From contig JBLHMP010000027.1 in the NCBI GenBank assembly GCA_047623555.1, positions 1-45,403 of the forward strand: a stretch of DNA of 45,403 bases. The letters are read 5' to 3'. The translations under genes and the position numbers were made by a program. The stretch is from NORP181 sp047623555 (GTDB taxonomy: Bacteria; Pseudomonadota; Alphaproteobacteria; Rhodobacterales; Rhodobacteraceae). The notes under the pieces were generated by a model. The model ran no database searches and was not told where the DNA came from. It saw nothing but the letters and a program-made list of their open reading frames with translations. Numbering within the stretch: the first letter of the stretch is position 1; every line of letters begins with the position of its first letter. This document shows, one piece after another, positions 1-9,462 of this stretch.

Positions 1-33
1 AATAAACTACGTCCCTTCATAGGGTTGTAACCG

Positions 34-63
34 AAAGCCAGCCTGTCATGGGCTGGCTTTTTT
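34..63 (+). terminator. Rho-independent terminator
   Basis: A perfect 10-bp stem (34-43 pairs with 51-60) with a 7-nt loop is followed directly by a run of T. It points rightward, so it would end a plus-strand gene lying left of the window. The cardiolipin synthase start follows at 79. Confidence 0.85.
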
Positions 64-78
64 CATGGGGCACACAGA

Positions 79-1527
79 ATGACGGAAATAGTGATAGAAA
101 GGGACGGGTTGGCCGTTTGGCTGGCCTTTACATCGCTGGCGGTTTTGCTTGTCTATTTGCTTGGCATATATTTCGCCATGCGCGCGGCGGCTACCGCCCG
201 CACCTCGCAAGGGGCTGTGGGCTGGGTTGTGTTCCTGCTGTCAGCGCCGTTTTTCGCGGTGCCGCTCTATCTGTTTCTGGGGCAACGCAAATATCAGGGT
301 TATATGGTGTCGCGTCGTGAATCCGCGCAAATCATGGCTGGCATCAAAGAATTTGCGATCAAACACGCGCCGACCCCGGGCTCAACCAGAATTGCCTTTG
401 AGCCGTTTGAATACTGCGCCGATTTGCAGGCCTGTCGCGGCAATGGCGCCGATATTCTGATCGATGGTGACGCGACCTTTGGCGCGATATTTGCCGCCAT
501 CGACAGCGCCAAAACCTATATCCTGATCCAGTCGTATATCATCCATGACGACGATCTGGGGTTTGAGTTGCAACGCCACCTGATCGACGCCTCAAAACGC
601 GGTGTCATGGTGCGGCTGATGACCGATGCGGTTGGCAGTCATAAACTCCCCGAGAGCTATTCCGATACACTTCGGGATGCTGGCGTGCAGGTGGTTGACA
701 AAAAGACCGCCAAAGGCCCGCGCTTTCGCTTTCAGCTGAATTTTCGCAATCACCGAAAATCGATTATCATCGATGGGATCACCGGCTTTATTGGCGGGCT
801 GAACGTGGGCGATGAATATATGGGGCGCAGCGAAAAATTTGGCCATTGGCGCGACACCCATTTGCAGATTTACGGCCCCATCGTGTCCCAGCTTCAGCTG
901 GTTTTTGCCGAGGATTGGCATTGGGCGACCAATGAAACGCTGATGCGTGATGTCAATTGGCAGGTGCCGCATTCGGATCAGGACATGACCGCGCTAATTG
1001 TCGCCACCGGTCCCGGCGACGCCAGTGAAACCGGCAGCCTGATGTTCTTTTCCGCCATTGCCGAGGCCAAACAACGGATCTGGATCGCCTCGCCGTATTT
1101 CATCCCCGATCTGGACATCACTACCGCCCTGCGCCACGCCGCCCTGCGCGGTGTTGATGTGCGCATTCTGATCCCGGATATGGCCGATCATCGCCTGTCG
1201 TGGCTGGCGGCCTATTCCTATTTTGATGACGTGACCGAGGCCGGCGTGCGCATTTTCCGCTATGGCGATGGGTTCATGCATCAAAAGGTATTTCTGGTGG
1301 ATGATGAACTGGCAGCGATTGGCACCACCAATCTGGACAACCGGTCGTTCCGGCTTAACTTTGAGGCGATGGCGTTGTTCTTTGACAAACGCGCCGCCGC
1401 CGAGGTCGACACGATGCTGCGCGCGGATTTCAAAAAGGCTTACGAGATCAATGAGACCATTGATCAGCAATCAGCCTATATTCGTTATGGCGCACCTGTT
1501 GCCCGGCTGTTCTCACCACTGCTTTGA
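79..1527 (+). CDS. cls: Cardiolipin synthase (phospholipase D family)
   Basis: Membrane enzyme expected to join two phosphatidylglycerol molecules into cardiolipin and glycerol. Two hydrophobic segments fill the N-terminus (about residues 10-35 and 45-68), as in bacterial Cls. Two HKD phospholipase D motifs follow: HRKSIIIDG near residue 225 and HQKVFLVDD near residue 400, the latter followed by GTTNLDNRSF, the usual Cls sequence. The length of 482 residues is normal for the family. The ATG at 79 lies just after the terminator at 34-63, so the gene probably has its own promoter or is read through. It converges on the potassium channel gene at 1567 with no obvious terminator in the 39-bp gap. 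Confidence 0.93.
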   Translation: MTEIVIERDGLAVWLAFTSLAVLLVYLLGIYFAMRAAATARTSQGAVGWVVFLLSAPFFAVPLYLFLGQRKYQGYMVSRRESAQIMAGIKEFAIKHAPTPGSTRIAFEPFEYCADLQACRGNGADILIDGDATFGAIFAAIDSAKTYILIQSYIIHDDDLGFELQRHLIDASKRGVMVRLMTDAVGSHKLPESYSDTLRDAGVQVVDKKTAKGPRFRFQLNFRNHRKSIIIDGITGFIGGLNVGDEYMGRSEKFGHWRDTHLQIYGPIVSQLQLVFAEDWHWATNETLMRDVNWQVPHSDQDMTALIVATGPGDASETGSLMFFSAIAEAKQRIWIASPYFIPDLDITTALRHAALRGVDVRILIPDMADHRLSWLAAYSYFDDVTEAGVRIFRYGDGFMHQKVFLVDDELAAIGTTNLDNRSFRLNFEAMALFFDKRAAAEVDTMLRADFKKAYEINETIDQQSAYIRYGAPVARLFSPLL

Positions 1528-1566
1528 AAGTCACGTGCCAAACCCTGATTCCAGCGCAATTGTTCT

Positions 1567-2001
1567 CTAATCCTCGTTCAGAAAGATCATCAACCGATTG
1601 AGCAGTGCCACCAAAAGCGCCGTGCTTAGGCCAAAGCCCAGCAATCCGGTAACGGAGGCAAAGGTTGCAAACACCCGAACCCCCGGGCCAAGCACAATGT
1701 CGCCATAGCCAAGCGACGTATAGGTCACCATGGAAAAATAGATCGCTTCGTTCCAGTCTGACAAAACCTCGTAATTGATCCAAACGGCGGCCCAGATCCA
1801 GACCTGCACGGTATGGGCAAACACAATCACCCAAAGTGCCATCAACACCAGCACGAGATTGCGCACCATATGGTTGCGGTTTTCAAGCCGATCGGCCAAC
1901 TTGGCAAGCCAGCCGATACAGAGCGCCAAAAACAACGTGTGAAGGATCAGGCAAAGGCCCAGAAACAGGCTGCCCCACATTATTTGCTGCGGGAGGGTCA
2001 C
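1567..2001 (-). CDS. Small two-TM potassium channel family protein
   Basis: A 144-residue membrane protein of the Ion_trans_2 / two-pore-domain potassium channel type. The selectivity filter is TSLGYGD (residues 95-101), matching the canonical T-x-G-Y-G. It is preceded by a pore helix (NEAIYFSMVTY) and followed by a final hydrophobic helix (about 108-137). Two further hydrophobic stretches (about 8-34 and 48-75) precede the pore. No cytoplasmic RCK or cyclic-nucleotide domain is fused, so gating is unknown. Translation could begin at GTG (2001) or at the ATG 21 bp inside (1980); I kept the longer form with moderate certainty. It is divergent from the RND adaptor gene, with 79 bp between them for both promoters. 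Confidence 0.85.
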   Translation of the reverse strand: MTLPQQIMWGSLFLGLCLILHTLFLALCIGWLAKLADRLENRNHMVRNLVLVLMALWVIVFAHTVQVWIWAAVWINYEVLSDWNEAIYFSMVTYTSLGYGDIVLGPGVRVFATFASVTGLLGFGLSTALLVALLNRLMIFLNED

Positions 2002-2080
2002 TAAATATATCCTGCTCTTTTATCTTGTTAGCCGCCTTGGCAACGGTGTAGCTATAACACGAATAAATTGGGAATATAGA

Positions 2081-3340
2081 ATGAAAAACCTGCAGATTGC
2101 TGTATTTGGCACGGTATTGGCTGTTGTGTTCGCTCCAATGGGATTTGCGCAGGACGCTGCCAAAACCGCGCGCCCCGCCAAGGTGATCGAAGTGGTCACA
2201 AAACCGGTGGCTTTGCAGGTGCAATACCCCGCCATCGTCTATCCCTCGCAAGAGGTGGAATTGTCCTTTCGCGTTTCTGGCCGGGTGGTAAAACTTTCGG
2301 TGCGCGCCGCCGACAAAGTGGTCGAAGGCGACGTAATTGCCCAGCTGGATACGCGTGACTTTGAAAACGCCCTGAAACAGCTCGAGAGCCAGCATGATCA
2401 GGCCGAACAACAGCATATTGCACTTATGGCCGGTGCCCGACCCGAGGATATTTTGGCACTTGAGGCCAGTGTAAACGCAATGCAGGCGCAATTGGATCAG
2501 GCTACGGCTCAGGTCGAGCGCACGCAAACTTTGCAAACCAAAGGCGTCGTCGCCCAGGCCGAGCTAGACAAAGATATCGCCACAGCCCGCGTGGCAAACG
2601 CCAATCTTAAAACCGCCGAAGAACAGCTGGCGATCGGCAATGCCGGTGGCCGTCTAGAAGACATCGCCGCATCCGAGGCCGCATTGCGCGGGCTGGAATC
2701 TCAGGTAGATCAGGCCAAAGACCAACTTGAATACGCAACCCTGCGCGCACCATTTGACGGCATCATCGCACAGCGCCTTATCGACAATTTTACCAACATT
2801 CAGGCCGGGTCTGAGGTTGTGTTATTACAGCAGCTTAGCACCATAGACATGGTGTTTGATATCCCCGGAGCGGATGTTTTGAAATGGACAGAACGCGACC
2901 CTGACGGTATTACCGTTGACGTTGAATTATCTGGTATTGGAACCAAATTCACGGCAACAGAGCTGGTCGAGTTTTCGACGCAGGCCGATCCCGGGACCCA
3001 AACCTACCGGGCCCGCGTCGCCGTTAAGGTGCCTGATGGGACGCGGGTTTTGCCCGGCATGGCCGGCCGCGTCCGCGTCACCAGCAGTGAACCCGGCGTC
3101 GAGAAACCTGACATTCCGTTGACGGCTTTGGCCACCGATGCGCAGGGCAAACCGTTTGTCTGGATTGTCGACGACAAAGGCGCGGTTTCGGCCCAGCCGG
3201 TCACACCGGGATCTGTTTCAGGTGGTGACGTTACGATCACCGAGGGCCTCGCGGCTGGGGTGAAAATCGTTACCGCCGGCGTGTCTCGGCTTCGGGCAGG
3301 CGATGTGATCCGACCGATCAATGTGGTTGGGGACGAATAA
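2081..3340 (+). CDS. RND efflux periplasmic adaptor (HlyD/AcrA family)
   Basis: Periplasmic membrane-fusion protein that would connect the RND pump encoded next to an outer-membrane channel. It has a signal peptide ending at GFAQD (about residues 1-24). A lipoyl/biotinyl-like half follows (VELSFRVSGRVVKL...GDVIAQLDTRDF). Next comes a long Gln/Glu/Ala-rich coiled-coil hairpin (about 88-215), the second lipoyl half (LRAPFDGIIAQRL), then beta-barrel and membrane-proximal domains. The 419 residues are slightly longer than typical AcrA because of the hairpin. Four bases separate its stop from the RND pump start, so the two are co-translated. It is the first gene of a six-gene run to 11033. No TolC-type gene lies in the window. 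Confidence 0.92.
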   Translation: MKNLQIAVFGTVLAVVFAPMGFAQDAAKTARPAKVIEVVTKPVALQVQYPAIVYPSQEVELSFRVSGRVVKLSVRAADKVVEGDVIAQLDTRDFENALKQLESQHDQAEQQHIALMAGARPEDILALEASVNAMQAQLDQATAQVERTQTLQTKGVVAQAELDKDIATARVANANLKTAEEQLAIGNAGGRLEDIAASEAALRGLESQVDQAKDQLEYATLRAPFDGIIAQRLIDNFTNIQAGSEVVLLQQLSTIDMVFDIPGADVLKWTERDPDGITVDVELSGIGTKFTATELVEFSTQADPGTQTYRARVAVKVPDGTRVLPGMAGRVRVTSSEPGVEKPDIPLTALATDAQGKPFVWIVDDKGAVSAQPVTPGSVSGGDVTITEGLAAGVKIVTAGVSRLRAGDVIRPINVVGDE

Positions 3341-3344
3341 GCCA

Positions 3345-6300
3345 ATGGATTTCGCCAGTTTCGCCATACAAAAGCGCGTTATTTCCGCGCTGGCCACCGT
3401 TCTGATCCTGATTTCAGGCTATTTTGCCTATGTAACCCTGCCACGTTTTGAAGACCCGGATTTCATCATTCGCGTCGCTCAGATTATCACCCCCTACCCC
3501 GGCGCCACCGCCGAAGAAGTCGCCGAAGAAGTCACCGAAAAGGTCGAAGGCGCACTGCAACAGCTTTCCGGCGTAAAGGAAATCAAATCGGTATCCTCGC
3601 CCGGCGTCAGCACGGTCAGCATCGAGTTTACCATTCCGTCGGCCAAAACCCGCACGGTATTGGTACAGAAATTCACCCAGATGCGGGCAAAAATACGCGA
3701 TGTTCAGCCGACCCTGCCGCCTGGCGCCTATGAAAGTCAGGTCTATGACGATTTCGGCGATGTCTATGCACAGTATTACGCCATCGTCGGTGACGGCTAT
3801 TCGATCAGCGAACTTTACGCCTATGCCAAAGACCTGCAACGCCAGTTGGTGCTGGTTGATGGCGTGTCCAAAGCCGCCTTGATCGGCGTTCAGGACGAAG
3901 TTATCTATGTAGAATACGCCACTGCCCGGCTTAGTGCGCTAAATTTGACACCCGGCCATATCACCGATCTGCTGCAAGGCGAGAACCTGGTGACACCCGC
4001 CGGTTCAATTGTCGCGGGCGTTATGCGGTTGATCATTTCGCCAACATCAGCAGTGGATTCCATTGAGGCCATTGGTAATCTGACCATCGCCAACCCGACA
4101 TCGGGTGCAACCTATCGGTTGTCAGACATTGCCACCATCAGCCGCGGGCTAAAAGATCCGGCCACGTTGCTGCTCTATAAAGACGGCAAACCCGCCATTG
4201 GCATTGGTGTTTCCAACGAGACCGGCGGCAATGTGGTCAACATGGGCAACGCGGTGAATGCCCGGATCAAACAACTGACCGAAAACCGCCCCATTGGCAT
4301 CGACGTTCTGGTGATCTCGGATCAGGCCTCGACCGTGACGGTGTCGATAGCTGATTTTGTCAACAACGTGTTGCTGGCCCTGATCATCGTGGTCGCCACG
4401 CTGATGGTGTTTATGGGCATCCGCTCGGGCATTTTGATGGGTGGCATCCTGTTGGTCACTGTCGCAGGAACGCTGTTTGGCATGTACGCCTATGGCCTTG
4501 ATATGCAACGTATTTCCCTGGGCGCTCTGATTATTGCGCTTGGTATGTTGGTGGACAATGCCATCGTGGTGGTCGAGGGCACGTTGGTGCGCGTTCAGCG
4601 CGGCGAGAGCGCTGCCAAGGCATCAATTGCGGTGGTCAACCAGACCAAATGGCCATTGCTTGGCGGTACGGTTGTTGGGCTATTGGCGTTCTCACCTGTT
4701 GGGTTTTCGCCGGATGCCACCGGTGAGTATGCCGGTAGCCTGTTCTGGACCATCTCAATCGCGCTGCTGTTTTCTTGGCTGATCGCGGTCTGGCTGACGC
4801 CGTATTATTGCGTACTACTGCTGAAAACGCCCAAAACCGTCGAGGCCGGCGAAGGCAAATTCAGCCGCATGTACCGCAATTTCCTGACCCTGGCGATTGC
4901 GCGGCGTTGGGCGACCATTGTGTTGGTTCTGGTGCTATTTGGCACCGCCATTGCCGGATTTTCCAAAGTTCCGGCTGGCTTTTTCCCAACCTCATCGCGG
5001 GCACAGTTCGTGGTTGATTATTTCCGCCCCGATGGTACCGATATCGCCAGCACCGAACAGGACATTCAAAACATCGCCGAATATGTGCGCGGTCTTGACG
5101 GCGTGGTCGGCACCAATTCGGTCGTGGGCGGCGGACATTTGCGGTTCATGCTGATCTATACCAGCGAAGACGCCAACCCAGCCTATGGCCAAATCCTTGT
5201 GGACGTTGATGATTACCGCAAAATCGACGACCTGATTGTCGAAATTCAGGCCGAAATCAACGACACTAAACCGCAGGCAAATTCAAAGGTCTGGAAATTT
5301 GTGCTTGGCCCGGGTGGCGGCTCAAATATCGAGGCACGGTTCTTTGGCACCGACCCGGCGACGCTGCGCGATCTGGCAGATCAGGCCAAAACCATCATGG
5401 CAGATGCCGGCGCGATTGCGATCAAGGACGACTGGCGCGAACAGGTTCCGATCATTCGCCCGGTCATCAACACCGAAAACGCCAGACGTCTGGGGCTGAC
5501 GCAGGGTGAAATTTCCAACGCGATTTATTCGCATCTCCAAGGCACGCAAATCGGCCAATACCGCGAAAAGGACGAGTTGCGCAGCATCATCATGCGGCCC
5601 GTCGCGGACGAACGGCAAAACGTTGCCGGGCTTCGCGATGTTCTGGTGTTCAGTCAGGTGGCCGGAACCTATGTGCCGATTGCCCAGGTCGTAGACAGAT
5701 TTGATCTGGTGTTTGAGGCCGGTAATCTGCGCCGCATCAACCGAATTTTGGCAATCACCGCCCAATCGGACAATGCCCCCGGCGTGCTGTCGGGCGATCT
5801 GTTTGAACAGGTCCGCCCCGGCATCGAAACCATCAAACTGCCGCCCGGCTATAGTTTTCAATGGAAGGGCGAACATGGCAACAGCCAAGAGGCCAACGCC
5901 GGTTTGGCGTCGATCATGCCGATTGGATTTGGTGCGATGATTGTGGTGGTGATCCTGTTGTTCAACGCCATTCGCCAACCGCTGATAATTTTCCTGACGG
6001 TGCCTTTGGCGATCATCGGCGTGGTCTGGGGGCTGGCGGGGTCGCAAACGCCGCTTGAATTCATGGCCTTGCTGGGGATTTTGGCGCTGACCGGTATGAT
6101 GATCAAAAACGCCATCGTGTTGATTGATGAAATCGACAGTCAAATCAGCAATGGCAAGGCGCGGATGTCTGCGGTGATTGACGCCGGGCTTAGCCGGGCA
6201 AGACCGGTGGCCTTGGGCGTCACAACCACGGTTCTTGGTGTTGTGCCGCTGCTTTGGGATCCGTTTTTCAAATCATTGGCGGTTGTTATCATCTGCGGGC

Positions 6301-6407
6301 TAAGCTTTGCCACCATCCTGACTTTGGTTGTGGTGCCAACGCTTTATGCGGTGTTCTTTCGGGTGAAAGACGATGAGATGGATACACCTAACCCCTCAGA
6401 TAGTTAA
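3345..6407 (+). CDS. RND efflux pump inner-membrane subunit (AcrB/HAE1-like)
   Basis: A proton-driven trimeric exporter subunit of 1020 residues, normal RND size. The N-terminus MDFASFAIQKRVISA is the usual cytoplasmic start followed by TM1, so the ATG at 3345 was chosen over an upstream GTG inside the adaptor gene. Two similar halves each hold a large periplasmic loop and a TM block. The TM4 motif is GMLVDNAIVVVEG, with a single Asp followed by Asn instead of the Asp-Asp pair of AcrB, a variant seen in other RND subgroups. The second half carries GMMIKNAIVLIDE in the matching position. The substrate cannot be told from sequence. Eleven bases separate it from the ABC ATPase gene. Confidence 0.93.
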   Translation: MDFASFAIQKRVISALATVLILISGYFAYVTLPRFEDPDFIIRVAQIITPYPGATAEEVAEEVTEKVEGALQQLSGVKEIKSVSSPGVSTVSIEFTIPSAKTRTVLVQKFTQMRAKIRDVQPTLPPGAYESQVYDDFGDVYAQYYAIVGDGYSISELYAYAKDLQRQLVLVDGVSKAALIGVQDEVIYVEYATARLSALNLTPGHITDLLQGENLVTPAGSIVAGVMRLIISPTSAVDSIEAIGNLTIANPTSGATYRLSDIATISRGLKDPATLLLYKDGKPAIGIGVSNETGGNVVNMGNAVNARIKQLTENRPIGIDVLVISDQASTVTVSIADFVNNVLLALIIVVATLMVFMGIRSGILMGGILLVTVAGTLFGMYAYGLDMQRISLGALIIALGMLVDNAIVVVEGTLVRVQRGESAAKASIAVVNQTKWPLLGGTVVGLLAFSPVGFSPDATGEYAGSLFWTISIALLFSWLIAVWLTPYYCVLLLKTPKTVEAGEGKFSRMYRNFLTLAIARRWATIVLVLVLFGTAIAGFSKVPAGFFPTSSRAQFVVDYFRPDGTDIASTEQDIQNIAEYVRGLDGVVGTNSVVGGGHLRFMLIYTSEDANPAYGQILVDVDDYRKIDDLIVEIQAEINDTKPQANSKVWKFVLGPGGGSNIEARFFGTDPATLRDLADQAKTIMADAGAIAIKDDWREQVPIIRPVINTENARRLGLTQGEISNAIYSHLQGTQIGQYREKDELRSIIMRPVADERQNVAGLRDVLVFSQVAGTYVPIAQVVDRFDLVFEAGNLRRINRILAITAQSDNAPGVLSGDLFEQVRPGIETIKLPPGYSFQWKGEHGNSQEANAGLASIMPIGFGAMIVVVILLFNAIRQPLIIFLTVPLAIIGVVWGLAGSQTPLEFMALLGILALTGMMIKNAIVLIDEIDSQISNGKARMSAVIDAGLSRARPVALGVTTTVLGVVPLLWDPFFKSLAVVIICGLSFATILTLVVVPTLYAVFFRVKDDEMDTPNPSDS

Positions 6408-6418
6408 GGGAAAACCAA

Positions 6419-7075
6419 ATGTTGCTGGATATTCGCAACCTTGCAAAAACCTATACCGGGGCTGGTCAATCTGCCCCAGTGTTCAACGATGTTTCGTTGC
6501 AACTGGACGCCGGTGAAACGCTTGCCCTGACTGGCGAAAGCGGCAGTGGCAAAAGCACCCTGCTGCATCTGGTTGGCGCGCTTGATCAGTTTGATGCCGG
6601 TGAAATCCTGCTCAATGGCGTGGCGTTGTCCGGCCTTGACGATACTGGGCGCGCCGCGTTGCGCCGGGGTCCTGTGGCGCTGGTGTTTCAGCAATTCAAC
6701 CTGATCCCATCGCTGACTGTGGCGCAAAATCTGTCGTTTCATGCCCGCATTGCCGGGCGCGCTGATCCTGACTGGATTGCCACTCTGACCGACCGATTGG
6801 GTTTAACCGAACTGGTCACCCGCTATCCCGAACAGCTGTCCGGTGGCCAACAACAACGGGTGGCGATTGGCCGGGCGCTGGCGCTTCGCCCTGCCTTGTT
6901 GCTGGCGGATGAACCCACCGGCAATCTGGACCAAACAACCGGCGATGCGGTGCTCGACCTGATGTTGTCGCTGGTCGCCGATACCGGGGCGGCGCTGTTT
7001 TTGGTGACTCACTCTGAACGCATCGCCGACCGGCTAGACCGACGCGCGCATCTTAGTGGCGGACGCATCCTGTGA
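6419..7075 (+). CDS. ABC transporter ATP-binding protein (LolD/MacB-like)
   Basis: Cytoplasmic ATPase of an export-type ABC transporter of the MacB/LolD/FtsE superfamily. Walker A is GESGSGKST (residues 39-47), the signature is LSGGQQQRVAIGRAL (about 139-153), and Walker B is LLLADEPTGNLD (about 161-172), the form typical of LolD and MacB. Its 218 residues make a single ATPase domain without fusion. The stop codon overlaps the GTG start of the FtsX-like permease by four bases (GTGA), so the partners are translationally coupled. The Q-loop region FQQFNLIPSLTVAQNL is intact, so it should be active. Confidence 0.93.
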   Translation: MLLDIRNLAKTYTGAGQSAPVFNDVSLQLDAGETLALTGESGSGKSTLLHLVGALDQFDAGEILLNGVALSGLDDTGRAALRRGPVALVFQQFNLIPSLTVAQNLSFHARIAGRADPDWIATLTDRLGLTELVTRYPEQLSGGQQQRVAIGRALALRPALLLADEPTGNLDQTTGDAVLDLMLSLVADTGAALFLVTHSERIADRLDRRAHLSGGRIL

Positions 7076-9462
7076 TCTGGGCCGCCCTTAGCGCGCTTAT
7101 GTCCCATTGGCGTCGCCAACCTTTGCAATTGATCACCCTGATTGCAGGTCTGGCGCTGGCCACCGGGCTGTGGTCTGCGGTGCAGGCCATCAACGCCGAA
7201 GCGCGCGCCAGCTATGCCAGCGCCCTAAGCCAGTTTGGCGCGGATCAGGGCCCGGTTCTGGTGGCGCGCGACGGTCTGATCCCGCTGGATCGTTACGTGG
7301 CATTGCGCCGTGCCGGATGGCAGGTGTCGCCGGTGCTGCAAGGGCGTCTAAAACTGAAGGATAAAACTGTCACGCTGATCGGCGTTGATTTTCTCAGCTC
7401 TCCGAAGCTGCCGCAAACCAGCAAAACAACCGGGTCAATCTATGAAACTCTGGTCGCACCGGGACGGTTGTTTGCCTCGGCTGATACCGCCAAGGCCCTC
7501 AGTGATCAGCCCGGTCTGCCGCCGGTCACGGTTGTTGACACCCTGCCCACCAACGTCGTTCTGACCGACATTGGCATCGCCGAAACCCTGCTGGATCAAC
7601 CCGGCCTTATTAACCACCTGCTGATCCTAAACGACCAACCCGGCAACCTGCCAACGCTCTCTGAAATCGCCCCGGACCTTGAACGCCAAGACCCGGCCAC
7701 CGCCCGTCTGACCGACAGTTTCCATTTGAACCTGACCGCCTTTGGCCTTCTGGCCTTTGCCGTCGGATTGTTCATCGTACACGGCACCGTTGGTCTGGCG
7801 TTTGAGCAACGCCGCGCCATGTTCCGCACCCTGCGCGCCCTTGGCCTACCGTCGCGCAACCTCACCGTTTTGGTGCTGGGAGAGCTGACCGCACTGGCGC
7901 TGATCGCCGGAACATTGGGGTTGGTCATCGGCTATCTGATCGCCGCCGCGTTGTTGCCGGACGTTTCGGCCACCCTGCGCGGCCTTTATGGAGCCTCCAT
8001 CCCCGGAGAGCTTATCCTGCGCCCAACGTGGATATTCGCAGGCTTGGGCATGGCGGTTTCGGGGGCTTTGCTGGCCGGTGCGCATGGGGTCTGGAAACTG
8101 GCGCATATGCCGATCCTGTCCGCATCCGGCAGCTACGCCTGGTCGCAAAGTGCAGCCAGTGCCGCGCGATGGCAGGCCTGGGCGGGCCTCGCCCTTTTGG
8201 CGGGCGGCATCGCAACCGTAGTGCTGTTTGATGGCCTGATCGCCGGATTTGTGTTGCTGGGTGGGCTCATGCTGGGGGCCGCGCTAATGTTGCCGCGCAT
8301 GTTAGGGCTGCTGCTGTCATTGGCCGGATCGCGGGCCCGCGGGCCGGTGGCGCAATGGGTCTGGGCCGATATGCAGGCGCAATTGCCGGGGATTTCACTG
8401 GCGTTGATGGCGTTGCTGCTGGCGTTGGCCACCAATGTCGGGGTCGGCACCATGGTGTCGAGTTTCCGGCTAACGTTCACTGGGTGGCTCGACCAACGGC
8501 TGGCCGCCGAACTGTACCTGACCGCCCGCAATGACACCCAAGGGGCGCAGTTGCAGGATTGGCTGAACACGCGCGTCGATGCGGTTCTGCCGATCCGCTA
8601 TACCGAAGCCAAGGTTCACGGCCAATCAACGCGCGTTTATGGCATCGTTGATCACCAAACCTATCGAGATAACTGGCCGCTGCTCAGCGCCGAACCCAAG
8701 GTTTGGAGCAGCGTTTTTACCGGCACAGGCGCTTTGATCAGCGAACAAATGGCGCGGCGGGATGATCTGAATCTGGGTGATACGGTCGCGTTTGGCCCCG
8801 ACTGGCAGCTGTCTATTGTTGGTATTTATTCCGATTATGGCAACCCCAATGGGCAGGCCATTGTGTCAATGGAGACCCTGTGGGATCATACAGATCACCT
8901 GCCCAACCGCCAGTTTGGCGTGCGCATGCCCCCGGACAAGGTGGCGAATTTGATCCGTGATCTGAACGCGCAGTTTGACCCGCCATTGGCCAGCATCGTC
9001 AACCAATCCGACATCAAGGCGCGCTCGCTGGCGATCTTCGAAAAGACCTTTGTGGTCACTGGTGCGTTGAACATACTGACCCTTGGTGTTGCCAGTTTTG
9101 CCATTCTGACCAGCCTGTTAACGCTGTGGTCGATGCGATTGCCGCAACTCGCCCCGGTTTGGGCGCTAGGGCTCACCCGCAAACATCTGGCGCGGCTGGA
9201 AATGGCGCGATCGTTGGCGTTGGCGGTGATAACGGCGCTGCTGGCGTTGCCCTTGGGGTTGGCGCTCGCATGGGTGTTGCTAACGGTGATTAACGTCGAA
9301 GCCTTTGGCTGGCGTCTGCCGATGTATTTGTTCCCGTTTGACTGGTTGATCCTGTTTGCGCTGGCCATCCTGGCCGCCGGTCTTGCCGCCGCCCTGCCCG
9401 CGCTGCGTCTGCGCCGCACGCCGCCTGCTGATCTGTTGAAAGTATTCGCAAATGAGCGTTAA
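7072..9462 (+). CDS. FtsX-like ABC transporter permease, duplicated type
   Basis: Inner-membrane permease of 796 residues partnered with the ATPase before it. There is an N-terminal TM helix, a periplasmic domain (about 40-215), then three TM helices of a first FtsX domain (about 220-330). Two more hydrophobic helices (about 370-425), a second periplasmic domain (about 440-650) and a final three-TM FtsX domain (about 660-790) ending ALRLRRTPPADLLKVF complete it. This duplicated design is found in permeases paired with AttH-type proteins. It starts at GTG 7072, coupled to the ATPase stop. The stop overlaps the next gene by 11 bp. The transported molecule is unknown; lipids, lipoproteins or peptides are the family's usual cargo. 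Confidence 0.9.
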   Translation: MIWAALSALMSHWRRQPLQLITLIAGLALATGLWSAVQAINAEARASYASALSQFGADQGPVLVARDGLIPLDRYVALRRAGWQVSPVLQGRLKLKDKTVTLIGVDFLSSPKLPQTSKTTGSIYETLVAPGRLFASADTAKALSDQPGLPPVTVVDTLPTNVVLTDIGIAETLLDQPGLINHLLILNDQPGNLPTLSEIAPDLERQDPATARLTDSFHLNLTAFGLLAFAVGLFIVHGTVGLAFEQRRAMFRTLRALGLPSRNLTVLVLGELTALALIAGTLGLVIGYLIAAALLPDVSATLRGLYGASIPGELILRPTWIFAGLGMAVSGALLAGAHGVWKLAHMPILSASGSYAWSQSAASAARWQAWAGLALLAGGIATVVLFDGLIAGFVLLGGLMLGAALMLPRMLGLLLSLAGSRARGPVAQWVWADMQAQLPGISLALMALLLALATNVGVGTMVSSFRLTFTGWLDQRLAAELYLTARNDTQGAQLQDWLNTRVDAVLPIRYTEAKVHGQSTRVYGIVDHQTYRDNWPLLSAEPKVWSSVFTGTGALISEQMARRDDLNLGDTVAFGPDWQLSIVGIYSDYGNPNGQAIVSMETLWDHTDHLPNRQFGVRMPPDKVANLIRDLNAQFDPPLASIVNQSDIKARSLAIFEKTFVVTGALNILTLGVASFAILTSLLTLWSMRLPQLAPVWALGLTRKHLARLEMARSLALAVITALLALPLGLALAWVLLTVINVEAFGWRLPMYLFPFDWLILFALAILAAGLAAALPALRLRRTPPADLLKVFANER